Shown here: positions 53,205-63,168 of the stretch, in pieces
How the letters are laid out: each line of letters opens with the position of its first letter
Numbering within the stretch: the stretch's first letter is position 1
DNA from: Bacteroidota bacterium
Lineage (GTDB): Bacteria; Bacteroidota; Bacteroidia; Chitinophagales; Chitinophagaceae
Length of the DNA: 64,000 nucleotides
NCBI GenBank assembly: GCA_018267875.1
Contig: JAFDXP010000063.1
Coordinates: 1 to 64,000, forward strand
Direction of reading: 5' to 3'
Position numbers and translations under genes: made by a program
The notes under the pieces: generated by a model
The model's database searches: none
What the model saw: only the letters and a program-made list of their open reading frames with translations
Told to the model about the DNA's origin: nothing

Positions 53205-56042
53205 CTATCTAATCAGCGTAACATTTCCGGTATAGCTTTCAGAAACACCATTAGCAAAAGTTACACTGATTTGGTAAACATATACACCCATAGGTTGGTC
53301 CTTACCATTAAATTTTCCATCCCAACCACGTCCATTCATACTATTAGTTTGGAAAACTTCTTGTCCCCAACGATCAAAAATGGTCATTTTAAATTGGCTA
53401 ATACTCTTGGACAAAAGTTGACGAGGAAGAAAATAAGCATTTGCTCCGGTTCCGTTTGGTGCAAAGGCATTAGGAATATCAAGATAGCAATCTTTAAACA
53501 CCTCTACACTATCGCTGGTTGTACAACCTTTGATATTTATACGCGCTGTATAAATTCCAGGATGGCGAACGGCAATAAAGCTGGTAGTATCACCGGTATT
53601 CCATTTCCATTTTGCGTATGGGTTACTTACGTTGATATTATCTGCCAATACAAGAGATGCACCATTTGCACACATAGTGGTATCGGGGCCTAAATTCAAT
53701 TGTGGATAAGGATTGATATTTATGAGTTTGGAGAAAGTGGAATCCGGACAAGAGCGAAAATGTACGGTTAATGTTACATTGTAAGCACCTGCAGCATCGT
53801 AAGCATGAATAACCGGATCTGTGTTTTTAATTTTAAATCCATCGCCCAAATCCCAATCGGCACTTCTGGCATTTTGGTGTAGGTAAAATCCTTTTAATAT
53901 TATAGTTTGACCTTGGCACAATATAGTATCAGACGGTGTATAATCTACGGGAGAAATTGAATCAACAACAATATTCTTATAAGCAGTATCCAAGCAGCCA
54001 AAAATATTACCTACTATCAAACTTGTTTTATAGGTTCCTTCATAAGGGTAGATGTGGTTTGGATTTTTAATGCTATCAACATTACCATCACCATACGTCC
54101 AAGCCCAGAAAATTGCTGTGGTATCAGATTTGTCCGTAAAATTGACTTGTTGTTTTTGACAAACAGAATCTTTACTTACGTTATATCGGGCTATTACACC
54201 TACCACATCTGCTGTAAAATGAACGGTATCTTGACATCCAGTTGAATCTGTAACAGTAAGTACGACAGTATATTTTTTACTGCCTTTTGCTGTATAGGTG
54301 TGGGTAATAGGATTTCCTGTTGCTGTATCACCATCACCAAAATTCCATTGGTATTTTGCCGCAGTAGGTCCCGTTTTCTTGAATGGGATAAATGTGTGTG
54401 TACGACAACCTACCACAGTATCCCGAACACCATAATTCAAACTATTCAGGGTAATGATTCTGGTAAGTGTATCCGTACAGCCGGTTATATCTTGAGCAGC
54501 AACTTTTACGGTATATGTTCCACCGGCACCATAATTATGAGTTGGGTTTTTAGCCGTATCTGTTACGCCATCACCAAAACTCCACCACCAAGAAAAGATT
54601 CCAACACCAACGGCAACTTTTGTTTTATTAACAAATTTAATGGTTGCACATTTCGTAATTGAGTCAAGGAAATCCAAATTGTACTTAATTAAAAAAGTAT
54701 CAGTTGGAAAATTCAAATTCAGATTATTGACTGTTATGCCGACTGAACCATCTTTTGAACCATTTGAGGAATTGATAAATTGTGGTAATACGCCCTTTAC
54801 TCCACCGGCAGTATTTACCGTAACTCCGGCAGGAACTGTAGCACTTTTAAACCAAACTGCACCGCCACCACCGCCGCCACCAGGTCCGGGCATAAATGTT
54901 GCATTTACAGTAATGCTTGAATATATTTTTGATCCCTTACCGCCGCGTGAAAACACTTTCAATAAGTTGGTAACATTAGTTGCATTAATTAGTATGGATC
55001 CACCGGCACCACCGCCTCCGCCGCCATCATCTTCGCAACCGGGTCCTGCAGCTGTACACATAGCTGCACTGTCACCATCTGCAATTAAACTATTGTTGTT
55101 TCCTATAATAGTGGGTGCATCCAAAATGACGATTCCACCACCATTTCCTCCTGCTTTTTCACTTAGATTATCACCTTGACCGCAGCCACCGCCTCCACCA
55201 AGGAAAATTTTACTCAAGAAAGTATTATTACCTAATGCCAATCCGCCAATACCGCCAAGATTAGACATAACATTAGTAGGACACCAAGCTGATGCAGCTT
55301 GATATTGATCACCACCTCCACCACCGGTACCGCCATTTCCACCGCCTGCTCCGCCTGATCTACTATTCGTACCGCCGCCGCCACCATTGGTCAGTTTGCC
55401 GCGACCATAATTTCTATTATTCGAAAGATATCCAATTCCTTCCCCTTTTTGTCCTCCATCACCATTTGCGGGATAATAATAGTCTGATTTATTACAAGAC
55501 ACAGCATTTTGAAGAAGAAGAGGTTGACCGGCACGAAATCCTCTACCCGTAACGTCTATGTTTGCATTTAATACAATACTTGTTCCTCCACGAATTACAA
55601 CGACACCACCTTTAAAACCATTCCATGGCATACAAGTAATGGGTGAATTGACAATATAATTATTAGCATAAGCTACTCGAACTATTTGCACACGTCCGAG
55701 CGTCCAGTCATAAGTGCGTTTAACCTGGTATTTGAATTCAATTTTATTTCCAAGAAGAATTTTTTTAACAACGTTATACTCATAATTACCAGCACCGTTG
55801 TAGGCAAGCGTATCGCCAAAAGTTGGAGTGTTAGTTGAGTCAACGGAGAAAGTCTTCATCTGAATAATGAGAATGGTATCACCAACATGAAATTCACTAG
55901 CATCATCTACGGTGATGCGGTTATTACAATTGATATCAAAATTGATAACAGCGGCATATTTGTTAACAATTTGCGCTTGAGCTGTTCGCGAAAACGCTGT
56001 GAAGACAAAAAGGAAAGAAAGTGTAGCAAATACCTTGTTCAT
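53205..56042 (-). CDS. T9SS type B cargo with Gly-rich region and PKD repeats
   Basis: A 945-aa secreted protein. Signal peptide (about 1-23), an N-terminal beta domain (about 25-165), a strongly Gly-rich region (about 190-420; several runs of Gly such as GGGGG) likely to be an extended or beta-helical sheet, then four PKD domains (WSFGDGVTD, WNFGDGDTA, WTYGDGNVD, WDLGDGFKI; about 480-800), and a type B sorting domain (DIPNAFAPNGTGANAYF...GNVTLIR). It would be exported by T9SS to the surface. The role could be adhesion or matrix formation. Confidence 0.86.
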   Translation of the reverse strand: MNKVFATLSFLFVFTAFSRTAQAQIVNKYAAVINFDINCNNRITVDDASEFHVGDTILIIQMKTFSVDSTNTPTFGDTLAYNGAGNYEYNVVKKILLGNKIEFKYQVKRTYDWTLGRVQIVRVAYANNYIVNSPITCMPWNGFKGGVVVIRGGTSIVLNANIDVTGRGFRAGQPLLLQNAVSCNKSDYYYPANGDGGQKGEGIGYLSNNRNYGRGKLTNGGGGGTNSRSGGAGGGNGGTGGGGGDQYQAASAWCPTNVMSNLGGIGGLALGNNTFLSKIFLGGGGGCGQGDNLSEKAGGNGGGIVILDAPTIIGNNNSLIADGDSAAMCTAAGPGCEDDGGGGGGAGGSILINATNVTNLLKVFSRGGKGSKIYSSITVNATFMPGPGGGGGGGAVWFKSATVPAGVTVNTAGGVKGVLPQFINSSNGSKDGSVGITVNNLNLNFPTDTFLIKYNLDFLDSITKCATIKFVNKTKVAVGVGIFSWWWSFGDGVTDTAKNPTHNYGAGGTYTVKVAAQDITGCTDTLTRIITLNSLNYGVRDTVVGCRTHTFIPFKKTGPTAAKYQWNFGDGDTATGNPITHTYTAKGSKKYTVVLTVTDSTGCQDTVHFTADVVGVIARYNVSKDSVCQKQQVNFTDKSDTTAIFWAWTYGDGNVDSIKNPNHIYPYEGTYKTSLIVGNIFGCLDTAYKNIVVDSISPVDYTPSDTILCQGQTIILKGFYLHQNARSADWDLGDGFKIKNTDPVIHAYDAAGAYNVTLTVHFRSCPDSTFSKLININPYPQLNLGPDTTMCANGASLVLADNINVSNPYAKWKWNTGDTTSFIAVRHPGIYTARINIKGCTTSDSVEVFKDCYLDIPNAFAPNGTGANAYFLPRQLLSKSISQFKMTIFDRWGQEVFQTNSMNGRGWDGKFNGKDQPMGVYVYQISVTFANGVSESYTGNVTLIR

Positions 56043-56165
56043 GAATCGTATGTAAATGATGGTTCGAAATTCTTTTGCGTAAAAACAATTTTATAGACGG
56101 AAGTTCCCTTGAAAAAGTAAGGGAAATCCTTAAAAAAAGCGAAAGATAGTGAACAAAAATAAAAA

Positions 56166-56189
56166 AGAGAACACAAAGTAGTGTTCTCT
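56166..56189 (-). terminator. terminator of rplS
   Basis: A perfect 9-bp stem (56166-56174 / 56181-56189) with a 6-nt loop, followed on the minus strand by TTTTTTATTTTTG. Located 25 bp past the rplS stop. Confidence 0.9.
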
Positions 56190-56213
56190 AAAACTAAATT
56201 ATTCTTACAGCTA

Positions 56214-56573
56214 TTAACTGTGGTGAATTTGCTTTTTTTCTTTGATACGAGCAGACTTTCCGCTACGCTCACGAAGGTAAAACAATTTAGCGCGGCGAAC
56301 ACGTCCTACTTTGTGTAACACAATAGAATCAATACTTGGGGAAAACAAGGGGAACAAACGTTCTACACCAATTCCATCTGAAATTTTACGGACAGTGAAA
56401 GTTTGAGTAGATCCGCGACCTTGACGTTTTATAACATCGCCTTTGAAGGCCTGAATACGCTCCTTGTTTCCTTCTACGATTTTATAGTTTACGGTAACGT
56501 TATCGCCCGCTTTAAATTTCGGAAATTCTTTCTGTGCTGACATTTGCCCGTGTACGAAAGCTATAGCATCCAT
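56214..56573 (-). CDS. rplS: 50S ribosomal protein L19
   Basis: A 119-aa protein at the 30S-50S interface. It shows [64 protein letters not shown] and [21 protein letters not shown], the complete L19 pattern. It has its own perfect promoter between trmD and itself and a strong terminator, so it can be transcribed independently of rimM-trmD. Confidence 0.97.
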   Translation of the reverse strand: MDAIAFVHGQMSAQKEFPKFKAGDNVTVNYKIVEGNKERIQAFKGDVIKRQGRGSTQTFTVRKISDGIGVERLFPLFSPSIDSIVLHKVGRVRRAKLFYLRERSGKSARIKEKKQIHHS

Positions 56574-56595
56574 CTTTACTACTATTTTGGGTCTG

Positions 56596-56625
56596 CAAAA
56601 GTAAGGGGTTTATTTAGGATTGCAA
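56596..56625 (-). promoter_or_regulatory. promoter of rplS
   Basis: Minus strand TTG (56625-56623), exactly 19 bp, then TACTTTTG (56603-56596). A full consensus Bacteroidota promoter, located in the 65-bp trmD-rplS gap. Confidence 0.8.
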
Positions 56626-56638
56626 AAAAAATTTTGCT

Positions 56639-57328
56639 TTATTCTTCCTTGCTATGATTTAGCAAGTGCGGACGGCGTTCTTCAGTTCGTTTAATTGACA
56701 TATCGTGTCGCCATATTTCTACTTTTTTAGGATCGCCGGACAATAACACTTCCGGCACTTGATGACCCCGAAAATTTGCTGGACGTGTATATACAGGAGG
56801 AGCCAATAATCCATCTTGAAATGAGTCAAGCAAAGCGGATGTTTCATCATTCAAAACGCCCGGAATAAGCCTTCCTATGGCATCTACTAAAATAGCAGCG
56901 GGTAATTCGCCTCCGCTTAACACAAAATCACCAATAGAAATTTCGCGAGTAACATATTGGGTGCGAATTCTTTCATCAATTCCTTTGTAGTGTCCACAAA
57001 TAATGATGAGGTTCTTTTTCAAGGAGAGAAAATTAGCAGTTTTTTGTTGAAAAATTTCGCCATCCGGTGTCATGTAAATGACGTCATCATAGCTACGTTC
57101 GTTCAATAGTTTATCTATCAAAATTGCCAATGGTTCGGGCATCATTACCATACCTGCTCCGCCTCCAAATTGATAATCGTCAACCTGACCGTGCTTATAG
57201 GGTGTATAGTCGCGTAGGTTATGCACTTGCACTTCCAGTAAACCCTTTGCCTGTGCTCGTTTCATTATTGAATGATTGAGTGGGCTTTCTAATAGTTCCG
57301 GTACAACCGAAATGATATCAATTCTCAT
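56639..57328 (-). CDS. trmD: tRNA (guanine-37-N1)-methyltransferase TrmD
   Basis: A 229-aa SPOUT enzyme that methylates G37 next to the anticodon to prevent frameshifting. Motifs: [37 protein letters not shown], the trefoil-knot segment [15 protein letters not shown] and [21 protein letters not shown], and [23 protein letters not shown]. It lies 8 bp after the rimM stop, in the conserved order rimM-trmD-rplS. Confidence 0.97.
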   Translation of the reverse strand: MRIDIISVVPELLESPLNHSIMKRAQAKGLLEVQVHNLRDYTPYKHGQVDDYQFGGGAGMVMMPEPLAILIDKLLNERSYDDVIYMTPDGEIFQQKTANFLSLKKNLIIICGHYKGIDERIRTQYVTREISIGDFVLSGGELPAAILVDAIGRLIPGVLNDETSALLDSFQDGLLAPPVYTRPANFRGHQVPEVLLSGDPKKVEIWRHDMSIKRTEERRPHLLNHSKEE

Positions 57329-57336
57329 AGCTTGAT

Positions 57337-57837
57337 TTAAATTTCCAAAATCCCTTCTGGTAAGCGCATTCGAATAAATTTATTCCGGATGCTGATTTCA
57401 ATAATCATTGGTTTCACCATTGGCAACAATGCTTCTTTACCCAGATAGTTTACTCTTGCAATCCATTGATGTCCGGTCTGAAAAACATCTTCCACTTCGC
57501 CTATGGTTCCCAATTCTGAATCTACAACCTGAAAACCTATCCATAAAAGCGGGCTTGACTTGTCTGTTTCCGGCAATATTGCTTCGGTTACATAAACCTG
57601 CTTGCCAATAAGTCGTTTTGCTGCTTCTACTGTATCAACTTCATCCAATTGCAAAATAGCTTCCTCATCTTGAATTCCCTTTGCCTGAACAACAAAATAT
57701 GGAATTCGACTATTTTTTTGAAGCTCTAAAAACAACACCATATTTTCTTTCAGCCAATTGCTTTCACCCAGAATGTGTGCCAATATCACTCCGCCTTTTA
57801 GTCCGTGCGTAGCCACAATTTTACCGATTCGAATCAT
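57337..57837 (-). CDS. rimM: 16S rRNA processing protein RimM
   Basis: A 166-aa ribosome maturation factor: the N-terminal domain starts [23 protein letters not shown], then a PRC-barrel with [31 protein letters not shown] and [13 protein letters not shown]. It assists 30S head assembly with S19. I chose ATG 57837: the -7 box at 57845-57852 lies just before it, whereas a start at 57930 would be upstream of the promoter. rpsP, its usual upstream partner, is absent. Confidence 0.93.
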   Translation of the reverse strand: MIRIGKIVATHGLKGGVILAHILGESNWLKENMVLFLELQKNSRIPYFVVQAKGIQDEEAILQLDEVDTVEAAKRLIGKQVYVTEAILPETDKSSPLLWIGFQVVDSELGTIGEVEDVFQTGHQWIARVNYLGKEALLPMVKPMIIEISIRNKFIRMRLPEGILEI

Positions 57838-57844
57838 TGCTTGG

Positions 57845-57852
57845 CAAAGATA
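57845..57852 (-). promoter_or_regulatory. -7 box of rimM-trmD
   Basis: TATCTTTG on the minus strand, 7 bp before ATG 57837, predicting a nearly leaderless transcript. No TTG at the ideal -33 distance. Confidence 0.5.
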
Positions 57853-57895
57853 GTATTCCAAAACATCCCTACTTGAACAGAGTTGAATTGATTGA

Positions 57896-57926
57896 TTGCG
57901 TAAATCATTTCTTTTTCTCATTTTTG
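57896..57926 (+). promoter_or_regulatory. promoter of the nucleoside transporter gene
   Basis: TTG (57896-57898), 20-bp spacer, CATTTTTG (57919-57926; seven of eight). Divergent from rimM. Predicted leader of about 24 bases to ATG 57957. Confidence 0.5.
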
Positions 57927-57956
57927 GCATCCGCGTCTTAATTGCGTTTATATTTC

Positions 57957-59222
57957 ATGCAGCGTTTTCATGGACTTATTGGCATAGCATTCATACTGGG
58001 TATTGCTTTCTTATTTTCAAATGCTAAAAAGCGAATCAATCTCCGTCTGGTGATTTCAGGCTTATTGCTTCAAACAATTATAGGGTTTCTGGTTTTTAAA
58101 GTTCCTGCTATCAACCGTTTCTTTACTTATATGGGAAAGGGGATGGAAAAACTTGAAGGATTTGCTAAAGAGGGAGCCAACTTTGTGTATGGTGGAATTG
58201 GAGCTTATGATTTCACAGGTCAGTTGACAGATTTTAAAAATCCCGGGACTTTCGTTTTTGCCTTTAATATTACTGCGACCATCATTTTGGTAACGTCTCT
58301 TGTAGCGGTATTTTATCACATTGGTATTATGCAACGAATTGTTGCAGCTATTGCTCGTGCTATGAACTGGATTATGCGAGTAAGCGGTGCTGAAGCGCTA
58401 AGCAATGTAGCCAGTGCTTTCGTTGGTCAAATTGAAGCTCAGGTTATGATTCGACCTTATTTGCCAACCATGACACGAAGCGAACTTTTAGCATCTATGA
58501 GTGGAAGTTTAGCGTGCATTGCCGGTGGCATCTTAATTGTATATGCAAACATGGGGCTTCGAGCAGGGCTAAATATTGCACCACAATTAATAGCAGCAAG
58601 TTTAATGGCAGCACCTGGTGCGCTTGTCATTTCAAAAATCGTATTTCCAGAAACGGAGGAATCTCAAACGATGGGCAAGGTAAAGCTTGATGTAAAAAGT
58701 GGGTACAGCAACTTGATTGATGCCATTAGCCATGGAGCTGCTGATGGATGGAAAATAGCCATGAACGTAATTGCAATGCTTATTGGATTCATTGCATTGA
58801 TTGCATTTTTAGACTGGACATTATTGAAGATCGGACATATTTTCAATCCTGACTTTCACTTGTCTTTAAACTTAATTTTTGCAAAAATATTTTATCCATT
58901 TGCTTGGGCAATGGGTATTCCATCTTCCGACATAAACAATGCTGCTATGTTGTTGGGTCAAAAAATTACTATCAACGAATTTGTTGCTTTCACCAGTCTT
59001 ACGTCCCATACTGTTCCTATAGTTACGCCTAAAGGGTTGACAATTGTTACTGTTGCTATTTGTGGTTTTGCTAATTTCAGTAGTGTGGGTATGCAAATTG
59101 GTGGAATAGGAGCCTTAGTTCCGGAACGAAGAAGCGATTTAGCAAAATTGGGTATGAAGGCTTTGTTGTGTGGCACTTTAGCTTCCTATTTAAGTGCAAC
59201 AATTGCCGGTATGTTATTTTAA
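57957..59222 (+). CDS. concentrative nucleoside transporter (CNT/NupC family)
   Basis: A 421-aa membrane transporter with about ten helices. Family signatures: FQ-type helix near LNVASAFVGQIEAQVMIRPY (here SNVASAFVGQIEAQ), GSLACIAGGILIVYANMG, IDAISHGAADGWKIAMNVIAMLI, and the C-terminal ICGFANFSSVGMQIGGIGAL. It imports nucleosides with Na+ or H+. A TTG at 57942 would add five residues, but ATG 57957 is more plausible. Divergent from rimM and convergent with the N-acetyltransferase gene. Confidence 0.93.
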   Translation: MQRFHGLIGIAFILGIAFLFSNAKKRINLRLVISGLLLQTIIGFLVFKVPAINRFFTYMGKGMEKLEGFAKEGANFVYGGIGAYDFTGQLTDFKNPGTFVFAFNITATIILVTSLVAVFYHIGIMQRIVAAIARAMNWIMRVSGAEALSNVASAFVGQIEAQVMIRPYLPTMTRSELLASMSGSLACIAGGILIVYANMGLRAGLNIAPQLIAASLMAAPGALVISKIVFPETEESQTMGKVKLDVKSGYSNLIDAISHGAADGWKIAMNVIAMLIGFIALIAFLDWTLLKIGHIFNPDFHLSLNLIFAKIFYPFAWAMGIPSSDINNAAMLLGQKITINEFVAFTSLTSHTVPIVTPKGLTIVTVAICGFANFSSVGMQIGGIGALVPERRSDLAKLGMKALLCGTLASYLSATIAGMLF

Positions 59223-59325
59223 ATCAGAATATCCCTTAGCTATTGTAACTAACCCAGAATGGTGTAGAGATATGACTGCATACCAAGAAACCTTTTCTAC
59301 TTTCGAGTTTAATTAATGACATTCC

Positions 59326-59363
59326 AAATCAAAAATTCTTTTTCACAAATAGTGCTTTGATTT
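59326..59363. terminator. weak hairpin between convergent genes
   Basis: AAATCAAA (59326-59333) pairs with TTTGATTT (59356-59363) around a 22-nt loop. The loop is long and the stem AT-only, so termination is doubtful. Confidence 0.3.
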
Positions 59364-59374
59364 TTAAAAAGAGT

Positions 59375-60211
59375 TTACTTCAAAGCTTGGTCTTGGCTTT
59401 GTATATAAGTTTGCTCTAAGAACCTAAATGTCTGTTCCGTAGCCAATTTCAATGGTTTATCATCAATGTGAATATTAAAATGCTTCGATAAAGACTTGGG
59501 TAAATCATGAATAGAAATAAAGCTCTCTTTTTTAATTTCCCCAACAGTAGAAATGAGATGTTGATTGATGATGCTGATGCGACCATCTTGGGTAGGCAAA
59601 CTACAAATTAAATTTTGCGTAAAATGCGATTCAATTGCACTTTGCTTAAATTCATTTGCCTGATTAAAATCAGAAAGTACGCAAGATTTTGTTGAAAATA
59701 AATATTCAATTCGGGCAGATTGATCAGCCTTTTTGTGTTTCATCACGCAAAAATCATCCTGATGAGGAATAATACAATAATGGTTTCGCCCATCCCATTG
59801 AGGTGCTTCTGTATTCATTAATAAGGGCTTCAATGCAAAATCACCAAACCCTACATCCACCAACCATTGCTGTTCTTCCAACTGAACTAAAATAGCAAGA
59901 TGATCAAATTCATCGCCTATTCTCTTTCCTTTCACTACCCTTCCGGATAATAAGGAAACATCAAATCCCAACTTGCATAACAACATGCTAAACAAACCAT
60001 TCAACTCATAACAATATCCACCTCTTTGGCGAAGAACAATTTTATCAAACAACAAGTCTTTATGCAAAATAATAGGTATGCCTTTTTGAATATCTACATT
60101 TTCAAAGGGCACAGTAAACACATGTTGCCTTAGTAAGCCGGACAATGTTTCTATACAAACCTTGGTTGAGCCAACGAAATGTATCCGATCAAGATATTGC
60201 CTCACATCCAT
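59375..60211 (-). CDS. arylamine N-acetyltransferase (NAT)
   Basis: A 278-aa enzyme with the cysteine-protease-like triad Cys67 (RQRGGYCYELN), His104 (EFDHLAI) and Asp119 (WLVDVGFGD). It transfers acetyl from acetyl-CoA to arylamines or hydrazines, detoxifying aromatic amines. Length and motif order are normal. Single gene, 79 bp downstream of the glycosyltransferase gene on the same strand. Confidence 0.94.
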   Translation of the reverse strand: MDVRQYLDRIHFVGSTKVCIETLSGLLRQHVFTVPFENVDIQKGIPIILHKDLLFDKIVLRQRGGYCYELNGLFSMLLCKLGFDVSLLSGRVVKGKRIGDEFDHLAILVQLEEQQWLVDVGFGDFALKPLLMNTEAPQWDGRNHYCIIPHQDDFCVMKHKKADQSARIEYLFSTKSCVLSDFNQANEFKQSAIESHFTQNLICSLPTQDGRISIINQHLISTVGEIKKESFISIHDLPKSLSKHFNIHIDDKPLKLATEQTFRFLEQTYIQSQDQALK

Positions 60212-60290
60212 AACAAACTATGCTATCAATAATCTGCTCCTAAAATAAAAAAAAGAGTACTAAAAAAAAATCAGCATAGAAAATAATCAA

Positions 60291-61475
60291 CTATGCCTTG
60301 GTTGTTTTTCGGAACACAGTCAATAAAAAATAGGTAATCAAATATCCTGTCACCGAAATGCCGATTGACAAAATTGTACCCCCTAAAAAGAAAGCCAAGC
60401 CCTCTTCTTTTACTCGCTCAAGCGTGAGTGAATGCCATTCTAATGACCAAGAATGATATCCCAAAAGCCATTTACCGGTAACCAAACTTGCCATCCACCA
60501 AAAAGCAGTAAATGGAAAGATACTGATATTGGCAGCAATAAGAAATAAGGCTTTATTGAGCCGTAGTGCAATGGAAGCAGGAATACCTATTGCTAACTGA
60601 AAACCCCACACAGGCACTATTCCCATAAAAAAGCCGAAAGCCACAGAGGCAGCTTTAGTATGGTTGCTTTCTTGAGGATTGACAAACAACATTCGCCACA
60701 TGGTTTTCCAACCTTCCTTTTTCATTAGCAACCGAACAAAATCACGAGGTTTAATCCATAGTAAGGCTATTAAAACTAAACAAGTATTCAACACACTAAT
60801 TCGTGAAAAATCTTTGAAGGGGCGAAAGTGTGATACTCTTTCTTCTGCCTTAGGATAATAAACAGAAACGGGTACACTATGCACCGGCACACCACTCCAC
60901 GAAGCACGTACCATCACTTCTATTTCAAATTCATATTTTGTAGTGAAGTAATGCTTGCCCACAATTGATTTAAGTGGATAGCATCGGTATCCGGATTGCG
61001 TATCGGGCAATGAAATGCCGGTGTTTACCCAAAACCAAAAATTTGAAAAACGATTACCAAAAGAGCTTTTGGTCGGTACATTTTCTTGATTCATATTTCG
61101 TGCACCCACCAATAAAGAACGAGGTTCTTCATCCAATTTCTCCAAAAAGCGAATCAAATCAAGGGCATCATGTTGTCCATCACTATCCAAAGTTATTGCA
61201 TAGTCGAAGCCTTGGTCAGACGCGGCTTTAAACCCCGTTTGAAGGGCTGTGCCTTTTCCCTTATTAGGTAAGTAGCTTATGCTTTTAACTTCAGGAAAAT
61301 CTGCTAAAATTTTTGCTGTGTCATCTGTTGAACCATCATTGACAATAATCAAGCGAGAAGTACATGACAATATACTTCGTACTACGGATTCAATACTGCC
61401 TGCATTATTAAATGTAGGAAGCAACACACAGGCATTATGTTTGACAAAGGAAGCTTCGTACTTTGGCTTGGGCAT
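60291..61475 (-). CDS. family 2 glycosyltransferase fused to DUF2062
   Basis: A 394-aa fusion. The N-terminal GT-A domain (about 1-225) reads ACVLLPTFNNAGSIESVVRSIL, LIIVNDGSTDDT and ITLDSDGQHDA (DxD-like metal site), as in dolichol-phosphate-mannose-synthase-like enzymes. The C-terminal part (about 260-390) is a DUF2062 domain with KAASVAFGFFMGIVPVWGFQ, SIFPFTAFWW and two or three membrane helices. Such fusions occur in Bacteroidota lipid-glycan and pigment clusters. Sugar donor and acceptor are unknown. Confidence 0.88.
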   Translation of the reverse strand: MPKPKYEASFVKHNACVLLPTFNNAGSIESVVRSILSCTSRLIIVNDGSTDDTAKILADFPEVKSISYLPNKGKGTALQTGFKAASDQGFDYAITLDSDGQHDALDLIRFLEKLDEEPRSLLVGARNMNQENVPTKSSFGNRFSNFWFWVNTGISLPDTQSGYRCYPLKSIVGKHYFTTKYEFEIEVMVRASWSGVPVHSVPVSVYYPKAEERVSHFRPFKDFSRISVLNTCLVLIALLWIKPRDFVRLLMKKEGWKTMWRMLFVNPQESNHTKAASVAFGFFMGIVPVWGFQLAIGIPASIALRLNKALFLIAANISIFPFTAFWWMASLVTGKWLLGYHSWSLEWHSLTLERVKEEGLAFFLGGTILSIGISVTGYLITYFLLTVFRKTTKA

Positions 61476-61493
61476 GTGGAAACGATCGTGAAA

Positions 61494-63164
61494 CTACTGT
61501 TTTAATCTTTTTTCTGAAATGGTAATCTTTTTTGCAATTGCTTCACGCTCATCCTTAGTAGCCACTTCATGTTTTAAGGCTTGATTGTAGTAGTTGATAG
61601 CAGATTGATACCAACCTTTTTGTAAGCAATAATCGCCGGCAATTCGATATGAATCATACATATTGGGGTTGCTATGCACCACTTGGGCAGTATCAACATT
61701 GAAGCCATGCAAAAGGGCTAATTTGTTTTTTCTATAATCAAGAAAATGGAAATATTCTGGTGAATTTAAAAAACTATCAGGAGCAATATTATCAGCCACA
61801 ATAGCTATATCTTTATCCTGCTGCAATCCATTCAGTGAAAATATTTTTCTAAAGTCATAGCATACGTATGTACCCAACTGCCATGGCGAAGTGCTAATCC
61901 AAAATTTAAGACTATCTGGTTGAAAAATAATGGAATGATGGGCGATGAGTTGATTCACTGCTTTTTCATTACCATCTCCAATATCTGCTCCGCCTAACCC
62001 GCGTCTATCTCGTAAGATAGTTGCCATCTTTTGTGGTGATAATGGATAGTTTTGCTGCATCAGCTCCTGCAACCTTTGATACCGATAAACAGATGCGCTT
62101 TTATCTTTTTGCTCAAGGTTTAATTTTTGATTTTCAAACAATTTACTTTGATAGTGATTAGTGCATTGAATAACGTTGACTCCGGGGTCATAAATATCTA
62201 ATTGATTCGGTGTTTTTTCAATAATGATAGACTTTTTATCGGCTGCACTTCCTACTAAAAAACTTTCAGACACAAACATTTTTCTTCTCTTAGCAATGGC
62301 TATTGCCTGGTCTATATTTCCGGCATATTGCAGTACTTCACGGGCAACTAATGAAACTGGAGTTGCTGCCCCAAGGGGTATATCAGACCTTGCAGCATTG
62401 ATAGTAACAGTCAAACCCTTTTCATTCATTCCACTGACAACACCTGTAAATCCACCCCAAGTGATGGAGGCAAACGCAAATCCATTTTTAGGCTTGTAAA
62501 AAGAAACAATTTTATTTTCAGCAAATTTATCGCCAACCCAAAAATCAAAATTTCGACCTAACAACATAGATCCATTTTCTGTCTTGTCACCCCATGCACC
62601 AAAACTCGTGCAACCAACCAGCATCATGTTTTGCAAAGCATGCCCAATATCGTGAGCAGCATGATAATTCAAAATTCGAGCGTACTTGCTGCCAATCCAA
62701 CTAAAGCTATCTGCAGCAGCATGAGAAATACCGTAAATCTCTTGTTTATATTCATCGGTAACGTGGTCAGGTAAATCGCGATTGATAAACCCAACAACAT
62801 ACTTCAGAAAGTGCAAATAATCTTTGGAGGGAATCATTCGCTTTATTTCATCGGTGAAAGCAATTTCTTGAGAAACTATTTCTTCTTGTGATAATTTACC
62901 TTCCTTAACACCCATTTCAAATGGTGCACCCGAAATATACATTTCATATAAACCCCAACGATTTTTTCTAATCCAATTATCATTCACATGATAAAGTGTG
63001 CCTTCAATATGTTTACGAGGCACAGAAAAAGCAGTAGTGTCGGCAACAAAAGGTGGCTGAATATTAGAGACCTTCCATACATACAGGCAAAAACCAAGAA
63101 TGAGTAAAACAAAAATGCCCACGATAATAGCGAGCACTTTCAGCGTTTTTTTCAAAATTCGCAT
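61494..63164 (-). CDS. C45-family autoproteolytic acyltransferase/hydrolase
   Basis: A 556-aa membrane-anchored protein: one N-terminal helix (about 10-32) precedes an Ntn-hydrolase domain with the nucleophile Cys185 in LVGCTSFGAWG, which should become N-terminal after self-cleavage, followed by LLGRNFDFWVG and FTGVVSGMNEKGLTVTINA, typical of acyl-CoA:6-aminopenicillanate acyltransferase-like proteins. A short TPR-like C-terminus (YQSAINYYNQAL) ends it. ATG 63164 is chosen since a -7 box lies at 63169-63176. It lies 18 bp upstream of the GT2 gene. Substrate unknown. Confidence 0.87.
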   Translation of the reverse strand: MRILKKTLKVLAIIVGIFVLLILGFCLYVWKVSNIQPPFVADTTAFSVPRKHIEGTLYHVNDNWIRKNRWGLYEMYISGAPFEMGVKEGKLSQEEIVSQEIAFTDEIKRMIPSKDYLHFLKYVVGFINRDLPDHVTDEYKQEIYGISHAAADSFSWIGSKYARILNYHAAHDIGHALQNMMLVGCTSFGAWGDKTENGSMLLGRNFDFWVGDKFAENKIVSFYKPKNGFAFASITWGGFTGVVSGMNEKGLTVTINAARSDIPLGAATPVSLVAREVLQYAGNIDQAIAIAKRRKMFVSESFLVGSAADKKSIIIEKTPNQLDIYDPGVNVIQCTNHYQSKLFENQKLNLEQKDKSASVYRYQRLQELMQQNYPLSPQKMATILRDRRGLGGADIGDGNEKAVNQLIAHHSIIFQPDSLKFWISTSPWQLGTYVCYDFRKIFSLNGLQQDKDIAIVADNIAPDSFLNSPEYFHFLDYRKNKLALLHGFNVDTAQVVHSNPNMYDSYRIAGDYCLQKGWYQSAINYYNQALKHEVATKDEREAIAKKITISEKRLKQ

Positions 63165-63168
63165 AGCA

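Noticed and set aside
54800..55540. Possible tandem DNA repeats or CRISPR-like array in the GGN/CCN-rich stretch
   Set aside because: It is the codon pattern of the Gly-rich region of the 945-aa protein; units are irregular and there are no spacers.
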